From the NCBI RefSeq assembly GCF_002368035.1, contig NZ_AP018223.1, positions 83,072 to 147,071 of the forward strand: a stretch of DNA of 64,000 nt. Direction: 5' to 3'. Positions within the stretch are counted from its first letter, which is position 1, and each line of letters starts with the position of its first letter. The translations under genes and the position numbers were made by a program. The notes under the pieces are model-generated. The model had not been told where the DNA came from, ran no database searches, and was given only the letters and a program-made list of their open reading frames with translations. This document shows, one piece after another, positions 46,030 through 54,782 of this stretch. Source of the DNA: Nostoc linckia NIES-25 (GTDB taxonomy: Bacteria > Cyanobacteriota > Cyanobacteriia > Cyanobacteriales > Nostocaceae).

Positions 46030-46418
46030 TGCAACCTGTCTATTAGGTGGCTATTATATTCGATCTTGCTAGGGAATTCGGGTATTGACCACCCAAAGGA
46101 CTACCTTGGAAACTTTTCCAACGCAGTGGCCGCTTTTAAGTGCTGAATTGTTACCTTGAAAACAGGTCTTTAACTCTGTGTTAGCCTATTTCAAGATAAC
46201 GTTACTCGCCATCACTCAAAATTCATTCCATTTCTACACCTTTAGACCAGTCTCAGTCATCTGTATGGTTATTACGAATATATATACATGCTTAAGTATC
46301 AGTACCTAATTTCAGGAGTGTGTAATAAGTAGTTACGCAAAATTAGATTCATGGAGAGAGGGAACAGGGTTGGGGGTTGGGGAACAGAGAAATACTGTAT
46401 GCAATTAATTTTTGGTTT
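46030..46418. other. Spacer with an inverted repeat partner downstream
   Basis: No gene seen. Its right part (46352-46387, GAGAGAGGGAACAGGGTTGG) is imperfectly inverted at 47349-47379, so the alpha/beta-hydrolase gene lies between the two arms. Confidence 0.5.
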
Positions 46419-47240
46419 TCAATTCTCCTTCAATATCTTAATAAATTTATTTAAAGTTGTTTGATATTTGTCTCCAGCTTCCCATAACAAATCATTATGG
46501 CTAGCCTGCTCAACCCAAAAAGAAAGTTTTGGTGATAATGCAGCCGCAAACAATTTTTCTCCATGAGCAAAAGGAATAATTTCATCGGCTTTTCCATGTA
46601 CTACTAACACAGGACAGTTAATCTTTTTAATTTTGTCAATATTAGAAAATTTATCAAAAGGTAAAATTCGGAATGGTACTATTACTTGAAATGCTGAAAT
46701 AAAAGTACTTTCAACAATTAAACCGGCTACTGGTCTTTGGGCTGCTAAATTGACAGCAGAACCACCCCCAACAGAACGTCCCCATACTATAATTTTTTGT
46801 GGTGATATTTTTAAGTCTTTTGTTAAGTAGTTATAAGCGCTATCAATATCCTGATAAGCATTCTTTTCTGTGGGGACACCTTCACTTGTACCATAGCCGC
46901 GATAATCATAAGATAAAACGCTAAAACCCCAAGCGTATAATTGCTCTAGAGTTTGTTTAATATTACCTAAATCTTCTGCATTACCGTGAGCATAAAGAAT
47001 AGTATAATCAGCTTTAGGGTTATACAAATATTTAGCAGAAATTTTGGTGTTGTCAATAGTTCTTAATTTGATAATCTCCCGATCGTCCTGATAACTAGAC
47101 TGTTGCGGGAGAAAAATCATACTGTCTGCTTTAAAATAGACATACAAGCCAAAAAATACATAAATAGAAATTAAAGATTTCATCAATCTCTGCCAAGTCA
47201 AATCCCCGATTATTATTTTTAGTAATTGCTTTTTATTCAT
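46419..47240 (-). CDS. Membrane-anchored alpha/beta-hydrolase (BEM46/ABHD13-like)
   Basis: 273 residues. One N-terminal membrane segment (about 22-38, SLISIYVFFGLYVYFKA) precedes the hydrolase domain. Oxyanion loop YAHGNAED, nucleophile S156 in GRSVGGG, acid D219 in GKADEIIP and base H248 in ASHND make a complete triad. The fold and RGYGTSEG motif match the BEM46/ABHD13 serine hydrolase family, esterases or acylthioesterases of largely unknown substrate. The gene is alone on its strand between the arms of an inverted repeat. Confidence 0.87.
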   Translation of the reverse strand: MNKKQLLKIIIGDLTWQRLMKSLISIYVFFGLYVYFKADSMIFLPQQSSYQDDREIIKLRTIDNTKISAKYLYNPKADYTILYAHGNAEDLGNIKQTLEQLYAWGFSVLSYDYRGYGTSEGVPTEKNAYQDIDSAYNYLTKDLKISPQKIIVWGRSVGGGSAVNLAAQRPVAGLIVESTFISAFQVIVPFRILPFDKFSNIDKIKKINCPVLVVHGKADEIIPFAHGEKLFAAALSPKLSFWVEQASHNDLLWEAGDKYQTTLNKFIKILKEN

Positions 47241-47975
47241 ATTTAGTCGCGATTAAATTTTGCGTTTTATTAACAGTAAAATAGTTGAATAAACTTTCTA
47301 GAATTCATCCTTTATTTTTGCGAAGCTAAGTACGCCTTTATTCCTTTTATCTGTTCCCCAACCCTGTTATCTCTCTCTAGAAGTGATTTATATATAGGAC
47401 TCATATTTGATTTTTGAAATATACGTAGGGGAGCCAGCCGCATGGGCGGGTTTCCCGACTTGAGCGGACTGGCGTTGCGTTAGCCTGAGGGTACGGCACC
47501 GGTTAATGATTTAGGTGCGTTAGGCTACGCCATAACACACCCTACAGATACTGGCGCGTCACGGAGAAATCAGAGTTTGACAAATATTTTGCGTAAGTCC
47601 TAAACAAATAAATTTGCTCGAATTACCCTCTACAAGAGGGCTGATAATTTCTTATTTACATCTTTCCCCATTGTTGAGTCAGGCTAACAGATGTGGTGTA
47701 AAATAATGATTCAGGTAAGTTAGGCGATCGCACTCAACACAAAGCATGGAATGTTTTGGCGATCGCATTGTCTCAAGGATGCACAAAGCCCTGTTTAGAG
47801 TCGTGCAAGCAAGGCATCCAAAAAGATGTTACTGAGTTTACCAGGTAATTGAGAAAAACATGATTCTGCTTGTATTCAAGATAGGCGATCGCTCCATTCG
47901 CTTAAACTTGAAACATAAAACTTAAAATATGTTTATTATCCTTTAAAATCATTTGCAGAGATTTAGGTACCAAAT
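47241..47975. other. Long spacer with composite repeats
   Basis: Holds the 40-bp repeat (47391-47430), GTGCGTTAG...CACACCCTAC palindrome arms (to about 47545) and a TGCGTAAGTCCTA end (47592-47604). A start-less open frame of about 50 codons (47702-47848, with CTKPCLESC) has no start codon and is probably not a gene. Confidence 0.55.
47391..47430. repeat. 40-bp dispersed repeat (inverted copy at 35743-35782)
   Basis: Contains TAGGACTCATATTTGATTTT and runs into GTAGGG. It is identical to the sequence forming the last codons of the acetyltransferase gene near 35756. Confidence 0.8.
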
Positions 47976-48377
47976 ATGGCTGATATTGTTGATATTGCTG
48001 TTAATGCTGAGTCTTTCAAAACACTAGTAGCGGCTGTACAAGCTGCTGGTTTAGTAGAAACATTAAAAAGTCCCGGCCCTTTCACCGTCTTTGCTCCCAA
48101 TGACGATGCTTTTGCCAAGTTACCACCTGGCACCATTCAAACTCTGTTACAAAATATTCCGCAGTTAACCCGGATTTTAAAATATCATGTCGTTTCTGGA
48201 AAGCTCTTTGAGACAGATTTGGCAGAACTCGGTACGGTGAATTCTGTGGAAGGTTCGCCAATTAAAATTAATTCTTCTGATGGTTTTGAAGTTAAAAATG
48301 CCACAGTTTTAGCAGCAAATATCGAAGCTGATAATGGTGTAATTCACGTTATCGATACAGTGATTTTGCCCGGTTAA
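47976..48377 (+). CDS. Fasciclin (FAS1) domain protein
   Basis: 133 residues, one complete FAS1 domain: TFKTLVAAVQAAGL, then PGPFTVFAPNDDAFAKLP (H1 motif) and NATVLAANIEADNGVIHVIDTVILP (H2 motif). FAS1 domains mediate cell adhesion or bind small ligands. No signal peptide is seen, as in many cyanobacterial single-domain members. The stop is followed 7 bp later by a GGGTGGG/CCCACCC hairpin, so it is a single-gene unit. Confidence 0.93.
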   Translation: MADIVDIAVNAESFKTLVAAVQAAGLVETLKSPGPFTVFAPNDDAFAKLPPGTIQTLLQNIPQLTRILKYHVVSGKLFETDLAELGTVNSVEGSPIKINSSDGFEVKNATVLAANIEADNGVIHVIDTVILPG

Positions 48378-48383
48378 TTCAGC

Positions 48384-48406
48384 TAGGGTGGGAAACGCCC
48401 ACCCTA
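48384..48406 (+). terminator. Hairpin terminator after the fasciclin gene
   Basis: TAGGGTGGG (48384-48392) pairs with CCCACCCTA (48398-48406), loop AAACG. The following sequence is AT-rich but without a clear T-run. Confidence 0.6.
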
Positions 48407-48588
48407 ATTATGCAAAACTTTTACGATTCATTAAAATTCATTATTGTTACTATAAGAACTAAATTGAATTATTTAAATAATGTTAAAATTTGAATTTTCG
48501 TACTCTCTATCTATGCTAAGGTAGATTTCGTTATTTAGAAATAAGTTACATTAAATTATAAGTTTCTAACATTATCCCCAGGATCTTG

Positions 48589-48924
48589 ATGTTCGATTTC
48601 AACACCTTAACTGAGTTCTCTCGCGCAAACTGCGTCACTATTTGTACATTTCTTGTACCAGCGAATTTGCTGGCCACAATTTTGACAATGATTTTGACAG
48701 CACTACGTCGCCCATCACATCAAATCTGGCAGTCTGCGGCAATTGCCACTTTTTTCGCTTCTGTGATGATCTTGCACGTATACACTTGGTTTATGATTGG
48801 CGTGGTGATGGCTCCTACTTATATTTTGATGTCTTTAGCAATCACCTGTTTGCTAACAAATTTGGCAGCAATTCTTTTTCACAGACGCTACGCTAACAGC
48901 CCTAGCCTTTCCAACAACGCTTAA
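48589..48924 (+). CDS. Small integral membrane protein of unknown function
   Basis: 111 residues with three to four hydrophobic helices (about 14-38, 51-68, 69-95). The frame starts with TTG at 48586, but the ATG at 48589 with AGGA at 48580-48583 is preferred. I do not recognise the family. It lacks conserved polar residues within the helices that would suggest a transporter or enzyme. The C-terminus is short and hydrophilic. It has its own promoter space of about 180 bp upstream. Confidence 0.6.
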   Translation: MFDFNTLTEFSRANCVTICTFLVPANLLATILTMILTALRRPSHQIWQSAAIATFFASVMILHVYTWFMIGVVMAPTYILMSLAITCLLTNLAAILFHRRYANSPSLSNNA

Positions 48925-48929
48925 TATTT

Positions 48930-49062
48930 GTTGTCATTTGTCATTTGTCATTTGTCCTTTGTCTTTTGTTGAGAGACTGACAAATACAAAAATATGCAAA
49001 TATTTCTTGAAAATTCCTTATTTACTAATGACCAATGACCAATGACTAATGACTAATAACTA
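48930..49062. repeat. TTGTCAT and AATGACC heptamer arrays
   Basis: TTGTCAT-type heptamers (about 48930-48968) face AATGACC/AATGACT heptamers (49026-49062). The second array runs directly into the ATG of the next gene and would pair with the first in a stem-loop. Confidence 0.75.
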
Positions 49063-49479
49063 ATGACTAAACCGATTGTTTGGGTGCATGGAGACTGCTT
49101 GAGTCCATATAATCCCGCGCTACAAGAATACCCTGATGCTCCTGCTATTTGGGTTTGGGACGAGGCTTTGATTGAGGAATGGGAACTCAGTCTTAAACGC
49201 TTGACGTTTATTTACGAGTGTTTGCTAGAGTTACCTGTTGTCATTCGCCGTGGTGATGTGGTGCAAGAAATTCTGAGTTTTGCTGAAGAACAAAAAGCAG
49301 ACTTAGTGGTGACAGTGGATAGTCCGAGTCCCCGGTTTGATGATATCTGCAATCAAATTGAGCGTTCTCGAAAATTGGAAGTGTTAGAGGTGGAGCCATT
49401 CTTTGATTATGATGGCTATATTGATTTGAAACGATTTTCGCGTTATTGGAAAGTGGCTCAAAATTATGTTTTTGAGTAG
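49063..49479 (+). CDS. Stand-alone photolyase N-terminal-domain-like protein
   Basis: 138 residues of Rossmann-like alpha/beta fold. The opening strand PIVWVHGD, the NPAL pair, IWVWDEAL, RLTFIYECLLEL, VIRRGDVVQEILSF and ADLVVTVDSPSPRF follow the order of the DNA photolyase/cryptochrome N-terminal (antenna-binding) domain. There is no FAD-binding C-terminal domain. Known families with only this domain are small, cyanobacterial and not functionally characterised as far as I can recall, so I give no name. The start codon lies in a heptamer repeat with no ribosome-binding site, but the fold cannot start later. Confidence 0.65.
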   Translation: MTKPIVWVHGDCLSPYNPALQEYPDAPAIWVWDEALIEEWELSLKRLTFIYECLLELPVVIRRGDVVQEILSFAEEQKADLVVTVDSPSPRFDDICNQIERSRKLEVLEVEPFFDYDGYIDLKRFSRYWKVAQNYVFE

Positions 49480-49994
49480 GTTGGTTGTAGAATTGTGATG
49501 TATGGCGATCGCTCAAGTCTAAAATTCTCAACTGCTCTTATAAAGTTGGGAATTTTGTTGTTTAATTACAAGACTGCTTCAAACTTTCATCATCTTCTCG
49601 ATAAAAGTACGTTTTTATTGAGAATTAACGACGAAATCATAAGGGTTAAAAAAACGTGAGTGAATAGTCTCACTTTTGTTGAGAAAGATCCGGGTAATGG
49701 ATAGCTTTCAAAAAGAGGGAGGCTGGGTGGGTTTGTCTTGTCGAATTCACGTAAGTTAAAGCTTCAGCCCAGATTTCAAAGGTATGTTCATCGAATTCGG
49801 GATATCGTTTATTGAATTCGGGCACCAAGCAAATGAGGTACAGAAATTTGTAGGGGCGTAAAGCTTTGCGCCCCTACCTTGTACTTCACGCTTATCGAGA
49901 AATGCTATAAATTCAGCAGTCCCCACCTCTCCACATAAAATAAGGTTGATGCAAAATATGAAGTCTTCAACTTACTGACCGCATTCTCATGCTA
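49480..49994. other. Spacer before the cobalamin operon
   Basis: Holds a GTAGGGGCG...GCCCCTAC palindrome (49850-49877), a GTCGAATTCACGTAAG end (about 49738) resembling the 54779-54939 element ends, and AT-rich DNA. No gene seen. The promoter of the riboswitch leader should lie near its end. Confidence 0.55.
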
Positions 49995-50105
49995 AATTAC
50001 TAAAGCTTGGGGTTGGGAAACTCCGGTGAAATTCCGGGACTGTGCCGCAACTGTGATGGGATCGCCTAAGTCAGAATGCCAACTCTCAGGATGTCCTCAG
50101 GACAT
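49995..50105 (+). promoter_or_regulatory. Cobalamin (B12) riboswitch
   Basis: The conserved core is present in order: GGGAAACTCCGGTG, AATTCCGGGACTGTGCC, GCAACTGTGATGGG and the B12-box-like AAGTCAGAATGCCA (50068-50081). Downstream come a TCCCTGCG...GGGGA stem candidate and the ribosome-binding site AAGGAG (50137-50142). It would sense adenosyl- or aquocobalamin and reduce translation of cobG, the first gene of the cobGHI operon. Confidence 0.88.
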
Positions 50106-50150
50106 ACTCGCCGTCTACTCCCTGCGTTGCACGGGGAAGGAGTTCTCAGT

Positions 50151-51533
50151 TTGCTTTCAGGATTTGCCACTTGTCCTGGCTTGTTTTATTCTACACCCGC
50201 CGAAGATGGTATACTGTCTCGTATGAGAATCCCAGGCGGGATTATTAGTAGCGAACAGTTTTGCGCGATCGCAGATATAGCAGACCAGCATGGCGGCGGC
50301 TATGTGGATGTGACTAATCGAGCTAATTTGCAAATCCGCGAAATCCGCACTCAGATAAATTCTCAAGTTCTCAATCACCTACAGGATATCGGACTCGGTT
50401 CTCGCAATACTGATGTAGACCACATCCGAAATATTATGACCAGCCCAACTGCTGGTATCGATCGCGAAGAATTAATTGACACTCGTCCTTTTGTTCGAGC
50501 TTGGGATAATTATATTACCGAACATCCAGCTTTATCGGCACTGTCAGCAAAATTTAGCGTTTGCTTTGATGGTGGTGGGATAGTTCGAGTGAGCGATCGC
50601 CTAAATGATATCCTATTTGCCGCTGTCTTAGTTGATGGTAATGTTTACTTTCGCCTTTATTTTTGTGCGGGTGCAAAGAAAGAACCACCAAACGATACGA
50701 AAATTTTATTAACACCAGACGATTGTTTACCTGTTTTGGCAGCTTTAACAGATGTCTATCTGAATCATAGCGATATTAGCGATGGGCGTCGGCTACGTTT
50801 GAGAGATTTATTAAATACCTTGGGTTGCGAAAATTATCTTCACCAAGTTCAGCAACGTCTACCTTTTCCCCTTTCCCGTCGTGAAACATACCCAGTTGCA
50901 CAAAAAATAGATGCTAACTCTCAGCATCTTGGCATCCATCCCCAACGCCAGCAAGGATTATTTTACATTGGTGTCGTCTTACCTCTTGGACGAGTGGAGA
51001 GCGGACAAATGCGGGGTTTAGCAGATTTAGCAGCAAAATACGGCAGTGAAATCAGGTTAACCCCTTGGCAAAATTTACTCCTAACAAATATTCCTCAACA
51101 AAGACTTACCCATGTCCAAAATCAAATTACTCTTTTAGGATTAGATTCCTCACCCACCAATATCAAGAGTTCATTAATTGCTTGTTCTGGTAACAAAGGT
51201 TGTGCCGCCTCTGCCACGGACACCAAAAGTCATGCATTGGCATTGGCAGAATATCTTGAAAATCGCGTCACTCTCGGACGCCCAATTAATATCCACTTTA
51301 CTGGTTGCCAAAAATCCTGCGCCCAACACAGCCAAGCTGACATCACCCTACTCGGCGTCAACTTCGAGGCAGACAATCAAACAGTCGAAGCCTATCACGT
51401 TTATCTAGCTGACACCAACAGCAGCCACAAATTTGGCCGCGAACTATACCGATATGTCACCTTCCCCGAACTACCTCCATTAATAGAGCAAATCTTACAA
51501 AAGTATAAATTATTACATTACATCTATCTCTAA
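50151..51533 (+). CDS. cobG: Precorrin-3B synthase
   Basis: 460 residues from a TTG at 50151; AAGGAG (50137-50142) lies 8 bases ahead, and the next residues LLSGFATCPGLFY begin the family N-terminus. A longer frame would run through the riboswitch. The protein belongs to the nitrite/sulfite reductase-like CobG family, which hydroxylates precorrin-3A and forms the ring-contraction-ready lactone using O2. Ligands of a [4Fe-4S] cluster are visible in CSGNKGCAAS and TGCQKSCAQH. It is the first gene of the cobG-H-I operon, so the corrin route here is the oxygen-dependent one. Confidence 0.9.
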   Translation: MLSGFATCPGLFYSTPAEDGILSRMRIPGGIISSEQFCAIADIADQHGGGYVDVTNRANLQIREIRTQINSQVLNHLQDIGLGSRNTDVDHIRNIMTSPTAGIDREELIDTRPFVRAWDNYITEHPALSALSAKFSVCFDGGGIVRVSDRLNDILFAAVLVDGNVYFRLYFCAGAKKEPPNDTKILLTPDDCLPVLAALTDVYLNHSDISDGRRLRLRDLLNTLGCENYLHQVQQRLPFPLSRRETYPVAQKIDANSQHLGIHPQRQQGLFYIGVVLPLGRVESGQMRGLADLAAKYGSEIRLTPWQNLLLTNIPQQRLTHVQNQITLLGLDSSPTNIKSSLIACSGNKGCAASATDTKSHALALAEYLENRVTLGRPINIHFTGCQKSCAQHSQADITLLGVNFEADNQTVEAYHVYLADTNSSHKFGRELYRYVTFPELPPLIEQILQKYKLLHYIYL

Positions 51534-51610
51534 CTCTCTCTGCGCCTCTGCGCCTCTGCGTGAAAAAAATATTCATCACCTACCCCCACCAATCTAAAAT
51601 CCCAAATTGA

Positions 51611-52237
51611 ATGCCCGACTACATCCGAGACGCCAACGAAATTTACCGCAATTCCTTTGCCATCATCCGCTCAGAAGCCAACCTAGATGTCCTTCCTCCA
51701 GATGTAGCGAAAGTTGCAGTGCGTCTCATTCATGCCTGTGGAATGACGGATATCGTCACCGACTTAGGATATTCACCCACAGCAGTACAATCCGCAAGAG
51801 CAGCCCTAGCCGCAGGAGCAACCATTCTCTGCGATTGCCGCATGGTTGCTGAAGGTGTAACTAGACGGCGCTTATCTGCCAACAATGAAGTTATCTGTAC
51901 CCTCAACTATCCTGAAGTCCCAGAGCTTGCTAAACATCTCGATACTACAAGGTCGGCAGCAGCTTTAGAATTATGGCGATCGCACCTCGAAGGATCGGTA
52001 GTAGCAATTGGCAATGCTCCCACCGCTCTATTTAGATTATTAGAAATGCTCGATGAAGGAGCGCCGAAGCCTGCTATAATATTAGGCTTTCCAGTCGGTT
52101 TTGTCGGTGCAGCCGAATCGAAAGCCGCATTGGCAGCAGATAGCAGAAATGTACCATTTTTAACATTACACGGTCGGCGCGGTGGTAGTGCGATCGCCGC
52201 CGCCGCAGTTAACGCCTTGGCAACGGAGGAAGAATAA
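51611..52237 (+). CDS. cobH: Precorrin-8X methylmutase
   Basis: 208 residues. CobH/CbiC migrates a methyl group from C-11 to C-12 to give hydrogenobyrinate. The catalytic His is in RLIHACGMTDIV. Other markers are CDCRMVAEGV, GNAPTALFRLLEML and GFPVGFVGAAESK. The stop shares a base with the start of cobI. A CTGCGCCT tandem repeat lies in the 77-bp gap after cobG, so the three genes are probably still one transcript. Confidence 0.95.
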   Translation: MPDYIRDANEIYRNSFAIIRSEANLDVLPPDVAKVAVRLIHACGMTDIVTDLGYSPTAVQSARAALAAGATILCDCRMVAEGVTRRRLSANNEVICTLNYPEVPELAKHLDTTRSAAALELWRSHLEGSVVAIGNAPTALFRLLEMLDEGAPKPAIILGFPVGFVGAAESKAALAADSRNVPFLTLHGRRGGSAIAAAAVNALATEEE

Positions 52238-52941
52238 TGAATAATAAAGGTCGTCTTTATGGAATTGGTGTCGGCCCTGGCGATCCAGAATTATTAACTC
52301 TCAAGGCGCTGCGGCTATTACGTGCGGCTCCTGTGGTAGCCTATCAATCAGCCACAGATAAAGAAAGTATTGCTAGAGGAATTGTGGCGCAGTATCTCAC
52401 CGGAGATCAAATCGAGGTGTTATTTCACCTCCCCCGCGCCTTGGAACCAGAAAAAGCCAAGTCTATTTACGACAAAGAAGTTGAACCAATCGCCGCTCAT
52501 TTAGCAGCCGGTCGAGATGTGGTGGTGCTGTGTGAGGGCGACCCCTTTTTCTATGGCTCCTTCATGTACCTGTTCACGCGGTTATGTGACGAGTACCAAA
52601 CAGAAGTTGTCCCCGGAGTTTCCTCACTGATGGCTTGCCCGGTAGCTTTGGGCGTACCTTTCACCTACTACAATGATATTCTCACAGTCTTGCCTGCCCC
52701 CCTGCCAGCAGAAGAACTGACCACACAATTGTTAATGACCGATGCAGCGGCAATTATGAAACTAGGCCGTCATTTTACCAAAGTGCGGGACGTTCTGCAT
52801 AAATTAGGTCTAGCATCGCGGGCAAAATATATTGAGCGAGCAACAATGACACAGCAACGCATTCTACCCTTAGATGAAGTCGATCCCGCAGAAGTACCTT
52901 ATTTCGCAATGATTGTGATCCCAACCAAAAATCGATTATAA
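52237..52941 (+). CDS. cobI: Precorrin-2 C20-methyltransferase
   Basis: 234 residues of the SAM-dependent tetrapyrrole methylase fold. GVGPGDPELLTLKALRLL at the start and CEGDPFFYGSFMYL carry the SAM and substrate contacts; VVPGVSSLMACPVALG follows. CobI (CbiL) adds the C-20 methyl group. The ATG overlaps the cobH stop by one base. No further cob genes follow; instead the Wsp-like cluster begins 68 bp later on the same strand. Confidence 0.95.
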   Translation: MNNKGRLYGIGVGPGDPELLTLKALRLLRAAPVVAYQSATDKESIARGIVAQYLTGDQIEVLFHLPRALEPEKAKSIYDKEVEPIAAHLAAGRDVVVLCEGDPFFYGSFMYLFTRLCDEYQTEVVPGVSSLMACPVALGVPFTYYNDILTVLPAPLPAEELTTQLLMTDAAAIMKLGRHFTKVRDVLHKLGLASRAKYIERATMTQQRILPLDEVDPAEVPYFAMIVIPTKNRL

Positions 52942-53009
52942 AACTTGTCGAATTCACGTTTAGTTAATAAAGTGGGTAACTTGAGTAAATAACACACAAA
53001 GATAAATCC

Positions 53010-53480
53010 ATGCTCATGTTACTCTTCAAAGTTGGCAATGAGCGGTACGCCATCGCCTCTCAAGAGGTTGTCGAGGTGATACCGCTAGTTTTGCTCAAAA
53101 CCTTGCCACACAAACCAGAACACATCGCTGGTATATTTAACTATCGCGGATGCATTACACCAGTCATCGATTTATGCCAATTGATGCGGGGTAAACCCTG
53201 TAGCGATAACTTGAGTACGCGGATTGTATTAGTTAATTATTGCGACCATAATAATACCAAACATCTTTTAGGTTTAATGGCAGAACAGGTTGTGGAAACA
53301 TTGCACAAGTCTGAAAGTGAGTTTGTTGATTCTAATATTCAGATAGATGCTGCGCCATATCTAGGCAAGATGATATTAGATGACAAGGGCATGATTCAGT
53401 GCATTCGTATTGAATACTTGTTGTCCGAGACCGAGCAAATTAATCTCTTGCCTGAAAGAATTTTAAACAAAGCAATTTAG
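53010..53480 (+). CDS. CheW-like adaptor, WspB-like
   Basis: 156 residues, a single CheW domain: FKVGNERYAIASQEVVEVIP, then HIAGIFNYRGCITPVIDL. CheW couples the receptor signalling tip to the CheA kinase. It lies at the head of a cluster whose order (CheW, CheR-TPR, MCPs, WspD, CheA-REC, CheB, WspR) matches the Wsp system, so it is probably WspB. The next gene starts 6 bp after its stop. Confidence 0.9.
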   Translation: MLMLLFKVGNERYAIASQEVVEVIPLVLLKTLPHKPEHIAGIFNYRGCITPVIDLCQLMRGKPCSDNLSTRIVLVNYCDHNNTKHLLGLMAEQVVETLHKSESEFVDSNIQIDAAPYLGKMILDDKGMIQCIRIEYLLSETEQINLLPERILNKAI

Positions 53481-53486
53481 ATTGGT

Positions 53487-54782
53487 GTGAAGACCACACA
53501 AATGGCACAATCTGTCATCGAAGCTTTACTGAGAAGCAAAATTGGTTTAGATGTTAACTCAATTGGTTCTGCCACGATCGCCAGTGCCATTTATCAACGA
53601 ATGGCAGATTGTGGGATAAACCATATGTCGAGCTATTTGGAACATTTGCAGGATTCTCCTCAAGAATGGGACATACTAATTGACAGTGTAGTTGTCCCAG
53701 AAACTTGGTTTTTTCGCGAACCCGAATCCTTTGCATTTCTCAAACGTTACGTATTATCAGAATGGTTGCCAAAAAACCCCCAAGGTGTATTGCGGGTTTT
53801 GAGCGTACCCTGTGCCACAGGTGAAGAACCATATTCCATTGCGATCGCTCTTTTGGAAGCAGGATTAACATCTGCTCAATTTCACATCGATGCTGTTGAT
53901 ATTAGCAAACAATGTTTATTAAAAGCCCAACGAGCAGTTTACGATAATTACTCGTTTCGTGGCAATCATTTTTCTTTTCAGGAACGCTATTTTAAATCAA
54001 TAAATTCAAAATATCACCTGCGAGAATCAGTCCAAACCCTGGTAAATTTTATCAACGGCAATTTAGCTAATCCTAACTTTTTAGTTAATACACAGCTTTA
54101 TGATGTAGTTTTTTGCCGCAACTTATTGATCTACTTTGATAGCGCCACTAAAGAACAAACTATTCGCATCTTAGAAAAGTTACTAATCGAAGGCGGTTTA
54201 TTATTTGTTGCCCATGTTGAAGCTGCGTTAATTATGAAAACTCAGTTTTTCTCAGTGCGCCAATCTTCAGCAGTTGCCTATAAAAAGTTGAGTAACCATC
54301 AAAATTTTGTTGAGAAAACTTATACTATTCCCAGCAGTTATAAACCAACAATTAATCCTCAATTATCAACACAAAATCGTTACACCTTTCCTATCAAAGA
54401 CAGGGTGGAAGTTCCTCCCCAAAAACCGATAGCAGCAAACAACCTCAACACAAACTTATTAGATCTAGCTAAAACTGCTGCCGATGGAGGTTGCTTAGAT
54501 GAGGCGGTGCAACTATGCAACGACTACATCAATCAAAATCAAATGAATGCTGAGGTTTATGTTCTCCTTGGTGAAGTGCAGCAAGCGATGAGAAAGAACG
54601 AGCAAGCGGCACAATCTTTTCGTAAAGCAATTTATTTACAACCCAATCACGAAGCAGCATTGACTCATCTAGCATTACTCAAAGAACAGCAGGGAGATAA
54701 GGTTAGTGCTAATCTGCTTTGGCAACGCATCCACAGATTACATCATCAGCAAGACACGGAGGGAGCAAAGCGAATCAATTAA
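53487..54782 (+). CDS. CheR methyltransferase with TPR tail, WspC-like
   Basis: 431 residues. CheR N-terminal domain, then the SAM-binding VLSVPCATGEEPYSIAI, ETWFFREPESF and VFCRNLLIYFD. It methylates Glu/Gln residues of the chemoreceptors. After a linker, three TPR helices pairs (from about residue 323: DEAVQLCNDYI, AEVYVLLGEVQQAM, AAQSFRKAIYLQPN) form a WspC-type tail. GTG at 53487 or ATG at 53502 are both possible. The stop codon lies in the end of a MITE-like element. Confidence 0.9.
   Translation: MKTTQMAQSVIEALLRSKIGLDVNSIGSATIASAIYQRMADCGINHMSSYLEHLQDSPQEWDILIDSVVVPETWFFREPESFAFLKRYVLSEWLPKNPQGVLRVLSVPCATGEEPYSIAIALLEAGLTSAQFHIDAVDISKQCLLKAQRAVYDNYSFRGNHFSFQERYFKSINSKYHLRESVQTLVNFINGNLANPNFLVNTQLYDVVFCRNLLIYFDSATKEQTIRILEKLLIEGGLLFVAHVEAALIMKTQFFSVRQSSAVAYKKLSNHQNFVEKTYTIPSSYKPTINPQLSTQNRYTFPIKDRVEVPPQKPIAANNLNTNLLDLAKTAADGGCLDEAVQLCNDYINQNQMNAEVYVLLGEVQQAMRKNEQAAQSFRKAIYLQPNHEAALTHLALLKEQQGDKVSANLLWQRIHRLHHQQDTEGAKRIN

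Noticed and set aside
47702..47848. About 50-codon Cys-containing frame (CTKPCLESC)
   Set aside because: No start codon in frame after the upstream stop and no ribosome-binding site.
50076..50150. Extended cobG coding region from ATG 50076
   Set aside because: It overlaps the B12 box and has no family similarity; the TTG at 50151 has a good ribosome-binding site.
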